Program-made: the position numbers and the translations under genes
Shown: positions 6,417-14,713 of the stretch, piece after piece
Layout of the letters: each line of letters begins with the position of its first letter
How positions within the stretch are numbered: the stretch's first letter is position 1
The notes under the pieces: generated by a model
What the model saw: the letters and a program-made list of their open reading frames with translations, nothing else
What the model was told of the DNA's origin: nothing
Database searches by the model: none
Source: Xanthobacteraceae bacterium
GTDB taxonomy: Bacteria; Pseudomonadota; Alphaproteobacteria; Rhizobiales; Xanthobacteraceae
NCBI GenBank assembly: GCA_030039105.1
Contig: JASHQO010000077.1
Span: 1-23,898 of the forward strand
DNA: 23,898 bases
Direction of reading: 5' to 3'

Positions 6417-8564
6417 GTGGATTTGGAAGCATCGAAGCAGAAGGTCAAAGCCCTCACCGAACCGCGCAACGCGGTGCTGGTCGGCGCCAGCGAGCGGCAG
6501 GGTAGCTGGGCGTGGCGCGTCTTGCGCAATCTCAAGCAATATGAATTTCCGCGCCCGCTCTATCTGGTCAATCCGCGCCGCAGCGAGATCGAGGGCGAGC
6601 GCTGCTATCCCGATGTGCGCTCCTTGCCGGAGCCGCCCGATCATCTCATCGTGCTGGTGCCGGCGCCGAGCGTGCCCGAGGTGTTGCGCAACGGCGCCGC
6701 GGCCGGCGCGCGCAGCGCCACGGTTTTCTCCTCGGGCTTCGGCGAAGCCTACAACGACGCAGCGGTACCGCTTGGGCGCGAGCTGCGGCAGGTGATCGCC
6801 GAGACCGGTCTTGCCGTCTCCGGACCCAATTGCATGGGCAATATCTGCGCCAAGAACCACTTCGTCACGCTCAGCGAAGATCGCCCGCTGACGCTGCGCG
6901 AGGGGCCGGTGGCGCTGGTCGGCCAGAGCGGCGGCATGATGATCTTCCTCAACGCTTCGCTCGAAGAGCGTGGCATCAACGCCGAATATCTCATCACCAG
7001 CGGCAACGAAGCGGGCCTCGGGATTCCCGATTACGTCGCCTTCTTCGCCGACCAGCCCGAGTTGAAAGTCATCATCCTTTATATCGAGGCGATCTCCGAT
7101 ATCGAGAAATTCAAGGCGGCGTGCCGCATGGCGCGCGCCGCCGGCAAAGCGATTGTGGCGATCAAGCTCGGCCAATCCGAGGGCGGCCGCAACGCGGCCA
7201 TGGCGCACACCGCGTCGCTCGCCGGCACCGTGGAAGCGTTCGATGCAATCGCGGCCGACGTCGGCATCATCCGCGCCAACACCTTGGACGACGCGGTCGA
7301 GGTCACCGAGCTGCTGGTGCACACCACGGCGCCGCGCGGCCGCCGGCTCGGCGCTATCACCCTGTCGGGTGCGTTCCGAGGGCTTCTCTACGACGCGGCC
7401 GAGCGCAACGGCCTGGTGTTCCCCAAGCTCGCCGACGACACGCTGGCGAAGCTCAATGCCGTCCTCGGCGTCGGCTCGCTGGTCTCCAATCCGATCGACG
7501 GCGGTTTCGGCGTGCTCAGCAGCATCGACAATTACAAAGCCTCGATCGCCGCGCTGCAGGCCGACCCGAACATCGACATGATCCTGATCCAGGAAAATTT
7601 GCCGCGCGAGCCGGGCTCCGACCGCGCCGAGCGCTATATCCACACCGTCGATGCGATCGTCGCCGGCGGCGCGCCAAAGCCGATTGCCATCATCACGCCG
7701 GTGTCGCATAGCCAGAGCGATTACAGCCGCGCGCTGCGCGCCAAGGTGCCGAACGTCTCGTTTCTGCTGGAGGTCAACAAAGGGCTGGGCGCCATCGCCG
7801 GCGTGATCCGGCGCGACGAGTTGGAGCGGCTGGCTGGCTCGCCGGAAAGCAAGATTGCGACGCCGGCGGAAGCCGCTGCGGCCGCCCGCATGCGGACAAT
7901 GACGACGTCCGGCGCGGCCGCACTCAACGAGATCGACTCGAAGGAATTGATCCGCGCCTACGGTATCCCGACGCCGACGGAAATCGCGGTGCAGTCGCCG
8001 GACGATGCCGTGAAGGCGGCACAGCGGATCGGCTATCCCGTCGTGCTCAAGGCGGTGTCGGCCAAGCTGCTGCACAAGTCGGACGCCGGCGCGGTCGCGC
8101 TCGGCCTGCCCGATGATCGCGCCTTGCTGGCCGCTTATGAGCGCATCGTCGCCAACGTGCGGCGCATTGGCGTCGAGAAGCTGGACGCGATGCTGGTCTG
8201 CCAGCAGGTCAGCGGCGGCCTGGAGCTTGTGCTTGGGCTCAACCGCGACCCGGAAATGGGTCTCGTGGTCATGGCGGGTTCGGGTGGCGTGCTGCTTGAA
8301 CTGACCAAGGACGTCGCCTTCGCGGCGCCGCCCATCAGCCGCGACAAGGCGCGCGCCATGATCGAGCGTACCCACGTGGCGCGGCTGTTGCGCGGCTATC
8401 GATCCGCCGAAACGCGCGACGTCGACGCGGTGATCGATGCGCTGGTTGCGCTCGGCCGCATCGCCGAAGATCTGGCCGACGCCGTGCAGTCGATCGACAT
8501 CAATCCCTTTGTGGTGCTGCCGCGCGGCGGCTTTGCGCTCGATGCGCTGGTCGTGCCGCATTAA
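6417..8564 (+). CDS. ADP (NDP)-forming acyl-CoA synthetase, fused alpha-beta type
   Basis: The protein is 715 aa, the usual length for the single-chain form. An N-terminal CoA-binding domain (VLVGASERQGSWAWRVLRN) begins near residue 20. It is followed by succinyl-CoA-synthetase-like ligase domains with VALVGQSGGMM and ITSGNEAGLG. The histidine that carries phosphate is H264 in MAHTASLAG. The C-terminal ATP-grasp domain (about 495-715) has GYPVVLKAVS, LLHKSDAGAVALGL, the metal/nucleotide segment VMAGSGGVLLEL and the final DINPFVV. The enzyme makes an acyl-CoA from a carboxylic acid with ATP to ADP, or runs in reverse to conserve energy. The GTG start agrees with the ribosome site and the family N-terminus. 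It follows the second SBP remnant after a repeat and is probably the last intact gene of the operon. Substrate unknown. Confidence 0.9.
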   Translation: MDLEASKQKVKALTEPRNAVLVGASERQGSWAWRVLRNLKQYEFPRPLYLVNPRRSEIEGERCYPDVRSLPEPPDHLIVLVPAPSVPEVLRNGAAAGARSATVFSSGFGEAYNDAAVPLGRELRQVIAETGLAVSGPNCMGNICAKNHFVTLSEDRPLTLREGPVALVGQSGGMMIFLNASLEERGINAEYLITSGNEAGLGIPDYVAFFADQPELKVIILYIEAISDIEKFKAACRMARAAGKAIVAIKLGQSEGGRNAAMAHTASLAGTVEAFDAIAADVGIIRANTLDDAVEVTELLVHTTAPRGRRLGAITLSGAFRGLLYDAAERNGLVFPKLADDTLAKLNAVLGVGSLVSNPIDGGFGVLSSIDNYKASIAALQADPNIDMILIQENLPREPGSDRAERYIHTVDAIVAGGAPKPIAIITPVSHSQSDYSRALRAKVPNVSFLLEVNKGLGAIAGVIRRDELERLAGSPESKIATPAEAAAAARMRTMTTSGAAALNEIDSKELIRAYGIPTPTEIAVQSPDDAVKAAQRIGYPVVLKAVSAKLLHKSDAGAVALGLPDDRALLAAYERIVANVRRIGVEKLDAMLVCQQVSGGLELVLGLNRDPEMGLVVMAGSGGVLLELTKDVAFAAPPISRDKARAMIERTHVARLLRGYRSAETRDVDAVIDALVALGRIAEDLADAVQSIDINPFVVLPRGGFALDALVVPH

Positions 8565-8755
8565 TCGGCCCGCTCGAACACTCCAAGATCACCGTGCAGA
8601 CAGGTCGCGATTTGTCATTGTCCCAGGCGATCCTGCTCGATCAACTGGTCGGCGCCCGCATGCGCCGCGTGATGGATCCGACGCAGCACGTCGACACCTA
8701 TCTGAAATCGCAGAAGGGCGGGCCGAATTTGGAATACAAGCGGCCGGATGTGTAA
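8565..8755 (+). pseudogene. 3' fragment of an unrecognised gene
   Basis: Directly after the synthetase stop, a second frame stays open up to the TAA at 8753-8755. It reads like real protein, with a helix LSQAILLDQLVGARMRRVM followed by DPTQHVDTYLKSQKGGPN and a basic tail. There is no ATG with a ribosome site; the only candidate starts are a GTG at 8594 and internal codons. It looks like the last ~60 codons of a gene whose front part was deleted when the region was rearranged. I do not recognise the family. It converges with the hydrolase gene, 3 bp between the stops. Confidence 0.45.
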
Positions 8756-8758
8756 GCC

Positions 8759-9460
8759 CTACGCGGCAGCCTTCTTCTTATCGCCGCGCTCCAAAGACTG
8801 CAGCGCCTCGTCCACGGTCTGCACGTCGCCGAACTGGCCGTAGAACGCCGATAGCGTCGCATTGTGCTCGGCATCGGTGTGCGTCGCCAAACCGTCGGAC
8901 ACCATCACCACCTTGAAATTGAGCATCATGGCGTCGCGTGCCGAGCTTTCGCAGCACACGTTGGTCGCCGTGCCGGTGATCAGGAGCGTGTCGATGCCGC
9001 GCTCGCGCAGGTGGCGCTCGATGTCGGACGAGCCGTGGATGAAGGCGCTATAGCGCGTCTTGGTGATCTGCGCGTCCTCGGGGCGGATGTCGTTGGCGTG
9101 CCAGTATTCGTAGCCGTCGGCGCCGATATCCATCGCCGCCAGGCGGCGCTCGGCGCGCTCCGGCTTCTGCAGGTAGCCGTGGTAGTTCGACCAGCTTTCC
9201 CGCGTGTCCGCGGTGCTGTTGCGGACCCAGACCACGTGGCCGCCGCGGCGGCGCAGCTCGGCGGCAAGGCGGTTGATGTTCGGCACGATCTCGCGCGCCA
9301 GCGGCACCTCGCCCTGGTGGCCCTGCTTGACGAAGTAGTTCTGCATGTCGATCACCAGCAGCGCCGTTTTGCGCGGCTCGACGGCATCGAACGGGTGCGG
9401 CTTGCCCATGCGCGCCGCCGTGCGGTCGAGGGCTGATTGGGTGATCGCGATCTTGTGCAT
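8759..9460 (-). CDS. Isochorismatase-fold cysteine hydrolase
   Basis: The protein is 233 aa from the ATG at 9460, which has GAGG 8 bases upstream; a TTG two codons earlier is less likely. The catalytic triad of the family is complete: D38 in LLVIDMQNYF, K134 in ITKTRYSAF and the nucleophile C169 in TATNVCCESSARDA. The family comprises amidases and related hydrolases (nicotinamidase, N-carbamoylsarcosine amidohydrolase, ureidoacrylate hydrolase) as well as isochorismatase. The complete triad favours an amide C-N hydrolase over isochorismatase itself. It lies 63 bp downstream of the glutamate dehydrogenase gene on the same strand and was probably co-transcribed with it, so it may release ammonia that the dehydrogenase handles. 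Exact substrate unknown. Confidence 0.88.
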   Translation of the reverse strand: MHKIAITQSALDRTAARMGKPHPFDAVEPRKTALLVIDMQNYFVKQGHQGEVPLAREIVPNINRLAAELRRRGGHVVWVRNSTADTRESWSNYHGYLQKPERAERRLAAMDIGADGYEYWHANDIRPEDAQITKTRYSAFIHGSSDIERHLRERGIDTLLITGTATNVCCESSARDAMMLNFKVVMVSDGLATHTDAEHNATLSAFYGQFGDVQTVDEALQSLERGDKKKAAA

Positions 9461-9523
9461 TGGCAATTCCTCGGCGGTGCGAGCGTTACGACACGTCGGC
9501 CGTCATCATAGCCGGTTCGCGGT

Positions 9524-10783
9524 TTACGGGAACAGCCCCCGCACGGTTTTGGCGGCGCGAACTCTTTCGACGCCGATCGCACTGGCGGCCGTTCGATGGG
9601 CAACGTTGTCGCGCCTGGCGCGCGTGACGACCTGGTCGAAGGCGCGGTCGAGAATTTGACACTCGCGTTGCGTAACCTCGTTCTCCTCCCAGAATAGCTG
9701 CTGCAGGTCCTGCACCCATTCGAAATAGCTGACGACGACGCCGCCCGCGTTGCACAGGATATCGGGGATCAGGAAGATCTCGTCTCGGCGTTGCTCCAGC
9801 ACCAGGTCGGCCTCGGGCGTGGTCGGGCCGTTGGCCGCTTCCGCCAAGACCCGGCAGCGCAGCCGCTTGGCGATATCGCCATCGATCACGCGCTCGATCG
9901 CGGCGGGGACGAGAACGTCGCAAGCGAGCGTGAGAACGGCGCGCGGATCGTACTGCAGCTCGCTCGAATATCCGGCCAGGCTGCCGTGCCGCTCGGCGTG
10001 TCGGAACAGGTCCGGAATGTCCAAACCGGACGCGCTGTAGAGCGCTCCGGTGTGATCGCTGACCGCGATGACCTTGACGCCATAGCGATGCAATTCCAGA
10101 GCTGCAAAGGAGCCGACATTGCCGAAGCCTTGGACGACCGCCGTCGCGCCATTGAGATTGATGGCAAGATCGTTGAGCACACGCTTGGCGAGGTAGGCGA
10201 CGCCGCGGCCCGTAGCCTCGCGCCGCCCCAACGTACCGCCGGCGCTGAGCGGTTTTCCAGTGACGATCTCCATGACGGTGTGGCCGTAGTGCATGGAATA
10301 TGTGTCCATGAACCAGGCCATGATCTGCTCGTTGGTGCCCATGTCAGGCGCCATCACGTCGGTATGCGGTCCGACAAACGGAATCATTTCCTGCATGTAA
10401 CGGCGCGAAAGCGCTTCCAGCTCGCGCTTGGAAATCGCCGACGGATCGACGCTGACCCCGCCCTTGGCGCCGCCATAGGGCAGGCCGACCAGCGCGCATT
10501 TCCAGCTCATCCAGATGGCGAGGGCGGCCACTTCGCCAAGGCCGACTGTCGGGGCAAAGCGCGTGCCGCCCTTGGTCGGGCCGCGGGTCAAGAGATGCTG
10601 GACGCGGTAGCCCTCGAACACCATGACGGTCCCGTCATCGCGGCGAATGGGGCAGGACACCGTCACGGCGCGTTTCGGCAACAGCAGGCGATCGCGTTCG
10701 TCGAGCGGAATGGACAGATGGTCGGCGATGATGGCGAATTGCTTGGCGGCCATGTCGAAAACCGGACCACTGTATACCGTCAT
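9524..10783 (-). CDS. gdhA: Glutamate dehydrogenase (Glu/Leu/Phe/Val dehydrogenase family)
   Basis: The protein is 419 aa, typical of the hexameric ~45 kDa enzyme. The substrate and catalytic residues sit with the spacing of the Clostridium symbiosum enzyme: K71 in TKGGTRF, K95 in WKCALVG, catalytic K107 in PYGGAKGGV and D147 in APDMGT. The nucleotide-binding loop is GFGNVG at about 219-224. The later NAGGVVVSYFEWVQD keeps the serine used to bind the glutamate side chain, favouring glutamate over leucine or phenylalanine. It interconverts glutamate with 2-oxoglutarate and ammonium; the cofactor (NAD or NADP) was not determined. The ATG at 10783 has AAGGAG 7 bases upstream. It is divergent from the oxoprolinase-type gene, whose product could yield glutamate. 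Confidence 0.92.
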   Translation of the reverse strand: MTVYSGPVFDMAAKQFAIIADHLSIPLDERDRLLLPKRAVTVSCPIRRDDGTVMVFEGYRVQHLLTRGPTKGGTRFAPTVGLGEVAALAIWMSWKCALVGLPYGGAKGGVSVDPSAISKRELEALSRRYMQEMIPFVGPHTDVMAPDMGTNEQIMAWFMDTYSMHYGHTVMEIVTGKPLSAGGTLGRREATGRGVAYLAKRVLNDLAINLNGATAVVQGFGNVGSFAALELHRYGVKVIAVSDHTGALYSASGLDIPDLFRHAERHGSLAGYSSELQYDPRAVLTLACDVLVPAAIERVIDGDIAKRLRCRVLAEAANGPTTPEADLVLEQRRDEIFLIPDILCNAGGVVVSYFEWVQDLQQLFWEENEVTQRECQILDRAFDQVVTRARRDNVAHRTAASAIGVERVRAAKTVRGLFP

Positions 10784-10926
10784 CTATGCGCTCCTTGTCC
10801 TTCGGCTCGAAGTGCCGGTTTGCAATGTGCGGGTAGCTTGATAAGTATCACTCATCCCTCGCCAGTGAAAATCGCTGTTGGACGAGGCGGCGTCGCCGGT
10901 CGCCGGAAATCCAAGGGAGAGAATCT
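10784..10926. promoter_or_regulatory. Divergent intergenic region between gdhA and the hydantoinase-type gene
   Basis: These 143 bp must hold the promoters of both genes. For the plus strand a weak pair is visible: TTGCAA at 10820-10825 and AAGTAT at 10843-10848 with 17 bases between. AAGGGAGA at 10913-10920 is the ribosome site of the plus-strand gene, 6 bases before its TTG. No operator palindrome was recognised. Confidence 0.35.
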
Positions 10927-13900
10927 TTGCCAGTTGCGCCACCGAGGTGGGAATTCTGGATTGATCGCGGCGGCACCTTTACCGACGTGATCGGCCGGCG
11001 GCCGGACGGCGCGCTGGTGACCCACAAGCTGCTGTCGGAAAATCCCGAGGCCTATCGCGACGCTGCGGTGCACGGCATCCGCCGTCTGCTCGGGCTCAAG
11101 GCCGGCGAGGCGATCCCGAGCGAGCGGATCGCCGCGGTCAAGATGGGCACCACGGTCGCCACCAATGCGCTGCTCGAGCGCAAGGGCGACCGCACGCTGC
11201 TGCTCATCACCAAGGGCTTTCGCGACGCGCTGCGCATCGGCTACCAGGCGCGGCCGAAGATCTTCGCCAAGCACATCATCAAGCCCGACATGCTGTACGA
11301 GCGCGTCGTCGAGGTCGACGAGCGGGTGCGCGCCGACGGCACGGTGGAGCGCGCGCTCGATCTCGCCGCGGCGCGCGCCGAGCTTCTTCGCGCCAAGGCC
11401 GACGGCATCGACGCCGTCGCCGTGGTGCTGATGCACGCCTACCGCTACAGCGACCACGAGCAGCGCCTGGCCGCACTGGCGCGCGAGCTGGGCTTCGACC
11501 AAGTCTCCGCCAGCCACGAAGTGTCGCCGCTGATCAAGCTCGTCGGCCGCGGCGATACAACCGTCGTCGACAGCTATCTGTCGCCGATCCTGCGAAGGTA
11601 CGTGTCGCAAGTCGCGGGCGACCTGAATCCCTCCCCCCTTGTAAGGGAGGCCAGGGTGGGAGGTCGGGAAGGGACGTCGCCGGCGTCGACGGCTGCAAAT
11701 CGCCTCCCGACCCCTACTACCCCGGACCTCTCCCCAACAAGCTTGCGCTCGGGCGCGCGCAAGCGCGGCCCGGGTGGGGGAAGGGAGAAGACCCGCCTGA
11801 TGTTCATGATGTCCTCCGGCGGCCTGACGGCGGCCGAGTTGTTCCGCGGCAAAGATGCAATCCTCTCCGGCCCGGCGGGCGGCGTCGTCGGTATGGCCGA
11901 GACCGGACGCTCTGCCGGATTTGCGCGGCTCATCGGCTTCGATATGGGCGGCACCTCGACCGACGTGTCGCATTTTGCCGGCGAATATGAGCGCGCCTTT
12001 GAGACCGAAGTGGCCGGCGTGCGCATGCGCGCGCCGATGATGCTGATCCATACCGTCGCCGCCGGCGGCGGCTCGATCCTGCATTTCGACGGCGCGCGGT
12101 TCCGCGTCGGGCCCGATTCGGCCGGCGCCAATCCCGGCCCGAAATGCTATCGCCGCGGCGGGCCTCTCGCGGTGACCGACGCCAACGTGATGGTCGGTAA
12201 GCTCATTGCGGATTTCTTTCCGAAGATTTTCGGTCCCGCCCAGGACCAGCCGCTGGACGCCGACGCGGTGCGCACGGCCTTCGCCGCCATGGCGAAGGAA
12301 ATCGGCCATGGCCGCACCGGCGAAGAGGTCGCCGACGGCTTCATCAAGATCGCCGTCGAGAACATGGCCAACGCGATCAAGAAAATCTCGGTGCAGCGCG
12401 GCTACGACGTGACGCGCTATGCGCTCAACTGCCTCGGCGGCGCCGGCGGCCAGCATGCCTGCCTGGTGGCCGACGCGCTCGGCATGACCAGGGTGTTGAT
12501 CCATCCGCTGTCGTCGCTGCTGTCGGCTTACGGCATGGGCCTCGCCGATATCCGCAGCGTGCGCCAGCAGGCGATCGAGGAGGAATTCGGCGACAAGGCG
12601 CGCAAGACGCTGCAGAGCGTCTCTCGCCGCTTGGCCGATGCCGCGATCGATGAAGTCGCCGGCCAGGGCGTGGCCAAGAACAAGATCGCGCTGCACGTTC
12701 GGGCCCACATCCGTTATGCCGGCACCGATACGCCGCTGATCGTCGAGGCGGGCAGGGACGCAAAGCTCGTTTCGCCCGCCACAATGAAGTCGGCGTTCGA
12801 GCGCGCCCACAAGGCGCAATTCGGCTTTATCGATCGCAGCAAGGCGCTGGTGATCGAGGCGGTGTCGGTCGAAGCCATCGGCGGTGGCGCGACTTTCAAG
12901 GAAAAGACGCGGAAGACGACGCGGGCAAAGCTGCCGGCGCCGGCGCGGCGCACCCGATTCTTCTCAAACGGCAAATGGCAGCGTGCGCGTGTCTATAGCC
13001 GCGACACCCTGGCGCCTGGCCACAAAATCAAGGGCTCGGCCATCATCATCGAGCCGCATCAGACCGTCGTGGTCGAGCACGGCTGGCAGGCCGAGCTGAC
13101 CGCGAAGGACCACCTCGTGCTCCGTCGCGTGCAAAAACTCGTCCGCGCCCGCGCCATCGGCACCAAGGCCGATCCGGTGATGCTCGAAGTGTTCAACAAC
13201 CTCTTCATGTCGATCGCCGAGCAGATGGGCGTGGCGCTGCAGAACACCGCTTATTCGGTGAACATCAAGGAGCGGCTCGATTTTTCGTGCGCGGTGTTCG
13301 ACGGCGACGGCTCGTTGGTCGCCAATGCGCCGCACATGCCGGTGCATCTCGGCTCCATGGATCGCGCGGTCGAGACCATCATCCGCGAAAACAAGGGCAG
13401 GATCCGGCCGGGCAACGTCTACGCCATCAACGCGCCCTACAACGGCGGCACCCATCTGCCGGACATCACCGTTTGCACGCCGGTGTTTGCGCATCCATCC
13501 TCACGAGGCGGAGGGGACATACTGTTCTGGGTCGCCTCGCGCGGCCACCACGCCGACGTCGGCGGCATTTCCCCGGGCTCGATGTCGCCGAATGCCACGA
13601 CGATCGAGCAGGAAGGCGTCTATATCGACAATTTCATGCTGGTCGAGCGTGGCCGCTTCCGCGAGAAGGAGACCTATGCGCTCCTCACCGGCGCCAAATA
13701 TCCGGCGCGCAATCCGCTGCAAAACGTCAACGACATCAAGGCGCAGATCGCCGCCAACGAGAAGGGCGTGCAGGAGCTGCGCAAGATGGTGCGCTATTTC
13801 ACGCTGCCGGTGATGCGCGCCTATATGGGCCACGTCCAGGACAACGCGGCCGAAAGCGTGCGCCGCGTCATCGACCGGCTGCACGACAGCTCCTTCGCCA

Positions 13901-14712
13901 TCGAGACCGACCAGGGCTCGACCATCAAGGTGCGCATTTCCGTCGACAAGAAGCGGCGCGAGGCCACCGTCGACTTCACCGGCACCAGCCCGCAACAGGG
14001 CTCGAACTTCAACGCGCCGGAGCCGGTGACCCGCGCCGCGGTGCTCTACGTGTTCCGCGTCATGGTCGACGACGATATTCCGATGAACGCCGGTTGCCTG
14101 CGGCCGATCCGCATCGTCATTCCGAAGCGCTCGATGCTGACGCCGGAATTCCCCGCGGCTGTCGTGGCCGGCAACGTGGAGACCTCGCAGGAGGTCACCA
14201 ATTGCCTGTTCGGCGCGCTCGGCGCCATGGCGGCGGCGCAAGGCACCATGAACAACGTCAATTTCGGCAACGCGCGCCATCAGTATTACGAGACCATCTG
14301 CTCCGGCTCGCCAGCGGGTCCGGGTTTCCCGGGCACCGATGCCGTGCACACCCACATGACCAACACGCGGCTGACCGATCCTGAAATCCTGGAATTCCGC
14401 TATCCGGTGCTGCTGGAAGACTTCCATATCCGCAAAGGCTCCGGCGGCCGCGGCGAATGGAACGCCGGCGACGGCATCCGCCGCACCATCCGCTTCCTGG
14501 AAAAGATGGAATGCACGATCCTGTCCGGCCACCGCCGCGTGCCGCCGTTCGGACTCGCCGGCGGCAGTGACGGCCAGGTCGGCGAGAATGCGGTGCGAAG
14601 GAACGACGGCGCGATCGAGAAGCTTCAAGGCTGCGACGCCACCGTTATTGATGCCGGCGAGGCGGTGATCATCCAGACGCCGACCGCGGGCGGCTACGGC
14701 AAGCCGCGCTGA
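10927..14712 (+). CDS. Fused hydantoinase A/B family protein (5-oxoprolinase, ATP-hydrolysing type) with an in-frame repeat insertion
   Basis: The protein is 1261 aa from a TTG start with AAGGGAGA 6 bases upstream; no ATG fits better. The A half has the actin-like ATPase loops IDRGGTFTDVIG (D13) and, after the insertion, GFDMGGTSTDVSHFAGEYE (D339), plus VKMGTTVATNALLERKG. The B half begins near residue 749 (DPVMLEVFNNLFMSIAEQMG) and includes VFDGDGSLVANAPHMPVHLG and the C-terminal GGRGEWNAGDG. A-B fusions of this size are usually 5-oxoprolinases, which open pyroglutamate to glutamate with ATP; N-methylhydantoinases have related domains, so the substrate is not certain. Residues about 234-289 are foreign: low-complexity, Pro/Arg/Gly-rich, encoded by a palindromic repeat, and they break the run between RRYVSQVAGDL and RLMFMMSSGG that is continuous in relatives. 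Without them the length is ~1205, typical of the family. No frameshift or stop is introduced, so a working protein is possible. Confidence 0.88.
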   Translation: MPVAPPRWEFWIDRGGTFTDVIGRRPDGALVTHKLLSENPEAYRDAAVHGIRRLLGLKAGEAIPSERIAAVKMGTTVATNALLERKGDRTLLLITKGFRDALRIGYQARPKIFAKHIIKPDMLYERVVEVDERVRADGTVERALDLAAARAELLRAKADGIDAVAVVLMHAYRYSDHEQRLAALARELGFDQVSASHEVSPLIKLVGRGDTTVVDSYLSPILRRYVSQVAGDLNPSPLVREARVGGREGTSPASTAANRLPTPTTPDLSPTSLRSGARKRGPGGGREKTRLMFMMSSGGLTAAELFRGKDAILSGPAGGVVGMAETGRSAGFARLIGFDMGGTSTDVSHFAGEYERAFETEVAGVRMRAPMMLIHTVAAGGGSILHFDGARFRVGPDSAGANPGPKCYRRGGPLAVTDANVMVGKLIADFFPKIFGPAQDQPLDADAVRTAFAAMAKEIGHGRTGEEVADGFIKIAVENMANAIKKISVQRGYDVTRYALNCLGGAGGQHACLVADALGMTRVLIHPLSSLLSAYGMGLADIRSVRQQAIEEEFGDKARKTLQSVSRRLADAAIDEVAGQGVAKNKIALHVRAHIRYAGTDTPLIVEAGRDAKLVSPATMKSAFERAHKAQFGFIDRSKALVIEAVSVEAIGGGATFKEKTRKTTRAKLPAPARRTRFFSNGKWQRARVYSRDTLAPGHKIKGSAIIIEPHQTVVVEHGWQAELTAKDHLVLRRVQKLVRARAIGTKADPVMLEVFNNLFMSIAEQMGVALQNTAYSVNIKERLDFSCAVFDGDGSLVANAPHMPVHLGSMDRAVETIIRENKGRIRPGNVYAINAPYNGGTHLPDITVCTPVFAHPSSRGGGDILFWVASRGHHADVGGISPGSMSPNATTIEQEGVYIDNFMLVERGRFREKETYALLTGAKYPARNPLQNVNDIKAQIAANEKGVQELRKMVRYFTLPVMRAYMGHVQDNAAESVRRVIDRLHDSSFAIETDQGSTIKVRISVDKKRREATVDFTGTSPQQGSNFNAPEPVTRAAVLYVFRVMVDDDIPMNAGCLRPIRIVIPKRSMLTPEFPAAVVAGNVETSQEVTNCLFGALGAMAAAQGTMNNVNFGNARHQYYETICSGSPAGPGFPGTDAVHTHMTNTRLTDPEILEFRYPVLLEDFHIRKGSGGRGEWNAGDGIRRTIRFLEKMECTILSGHRRVPPFGLAGGSDGQVGENAVRRNDGAIEKLQGCDATVIDAGEAVIIQTPTAGGYGKPR
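11626..11793. repeat. 168-bp palindromic element (family C) inserted in frame in the hydantoinase gene
   Basis: It opens with ccctccccccttgtaaggga, then gggtgggaggtcggga, and its second half has the complementary tcccgacccc, then acctctccccaacaagc and gggtgggggaagggag. The same elements appear between genes at 23396-23515, in the inner hairpin at 4829-4852 and in short form at 17236-17264. Its approximate length is an exact multiple of three (56 codons), and the two edges rejoin conserved protein sequence. Exact boundaries are inferred from the protein, ±6 bp. Confidence 0.8.
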
Positions 14713-14713
14713 C

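Noticed and set aside
6321..8561. Long minus-strand open frame (746 codons) opposite the acyl-CoA synthetase
   Set aside because: It mirrors the synthetase exactly, lacks any family motif and has a compositional pattern typical of antisense frames.
8759..9460. Calling the hydrolase isochorismatase
   Set aside because: Siderophore genes are absent and the protein has the full Asp-Lys-Cys triad of amide hydrolases, so the specific name is unsupported.
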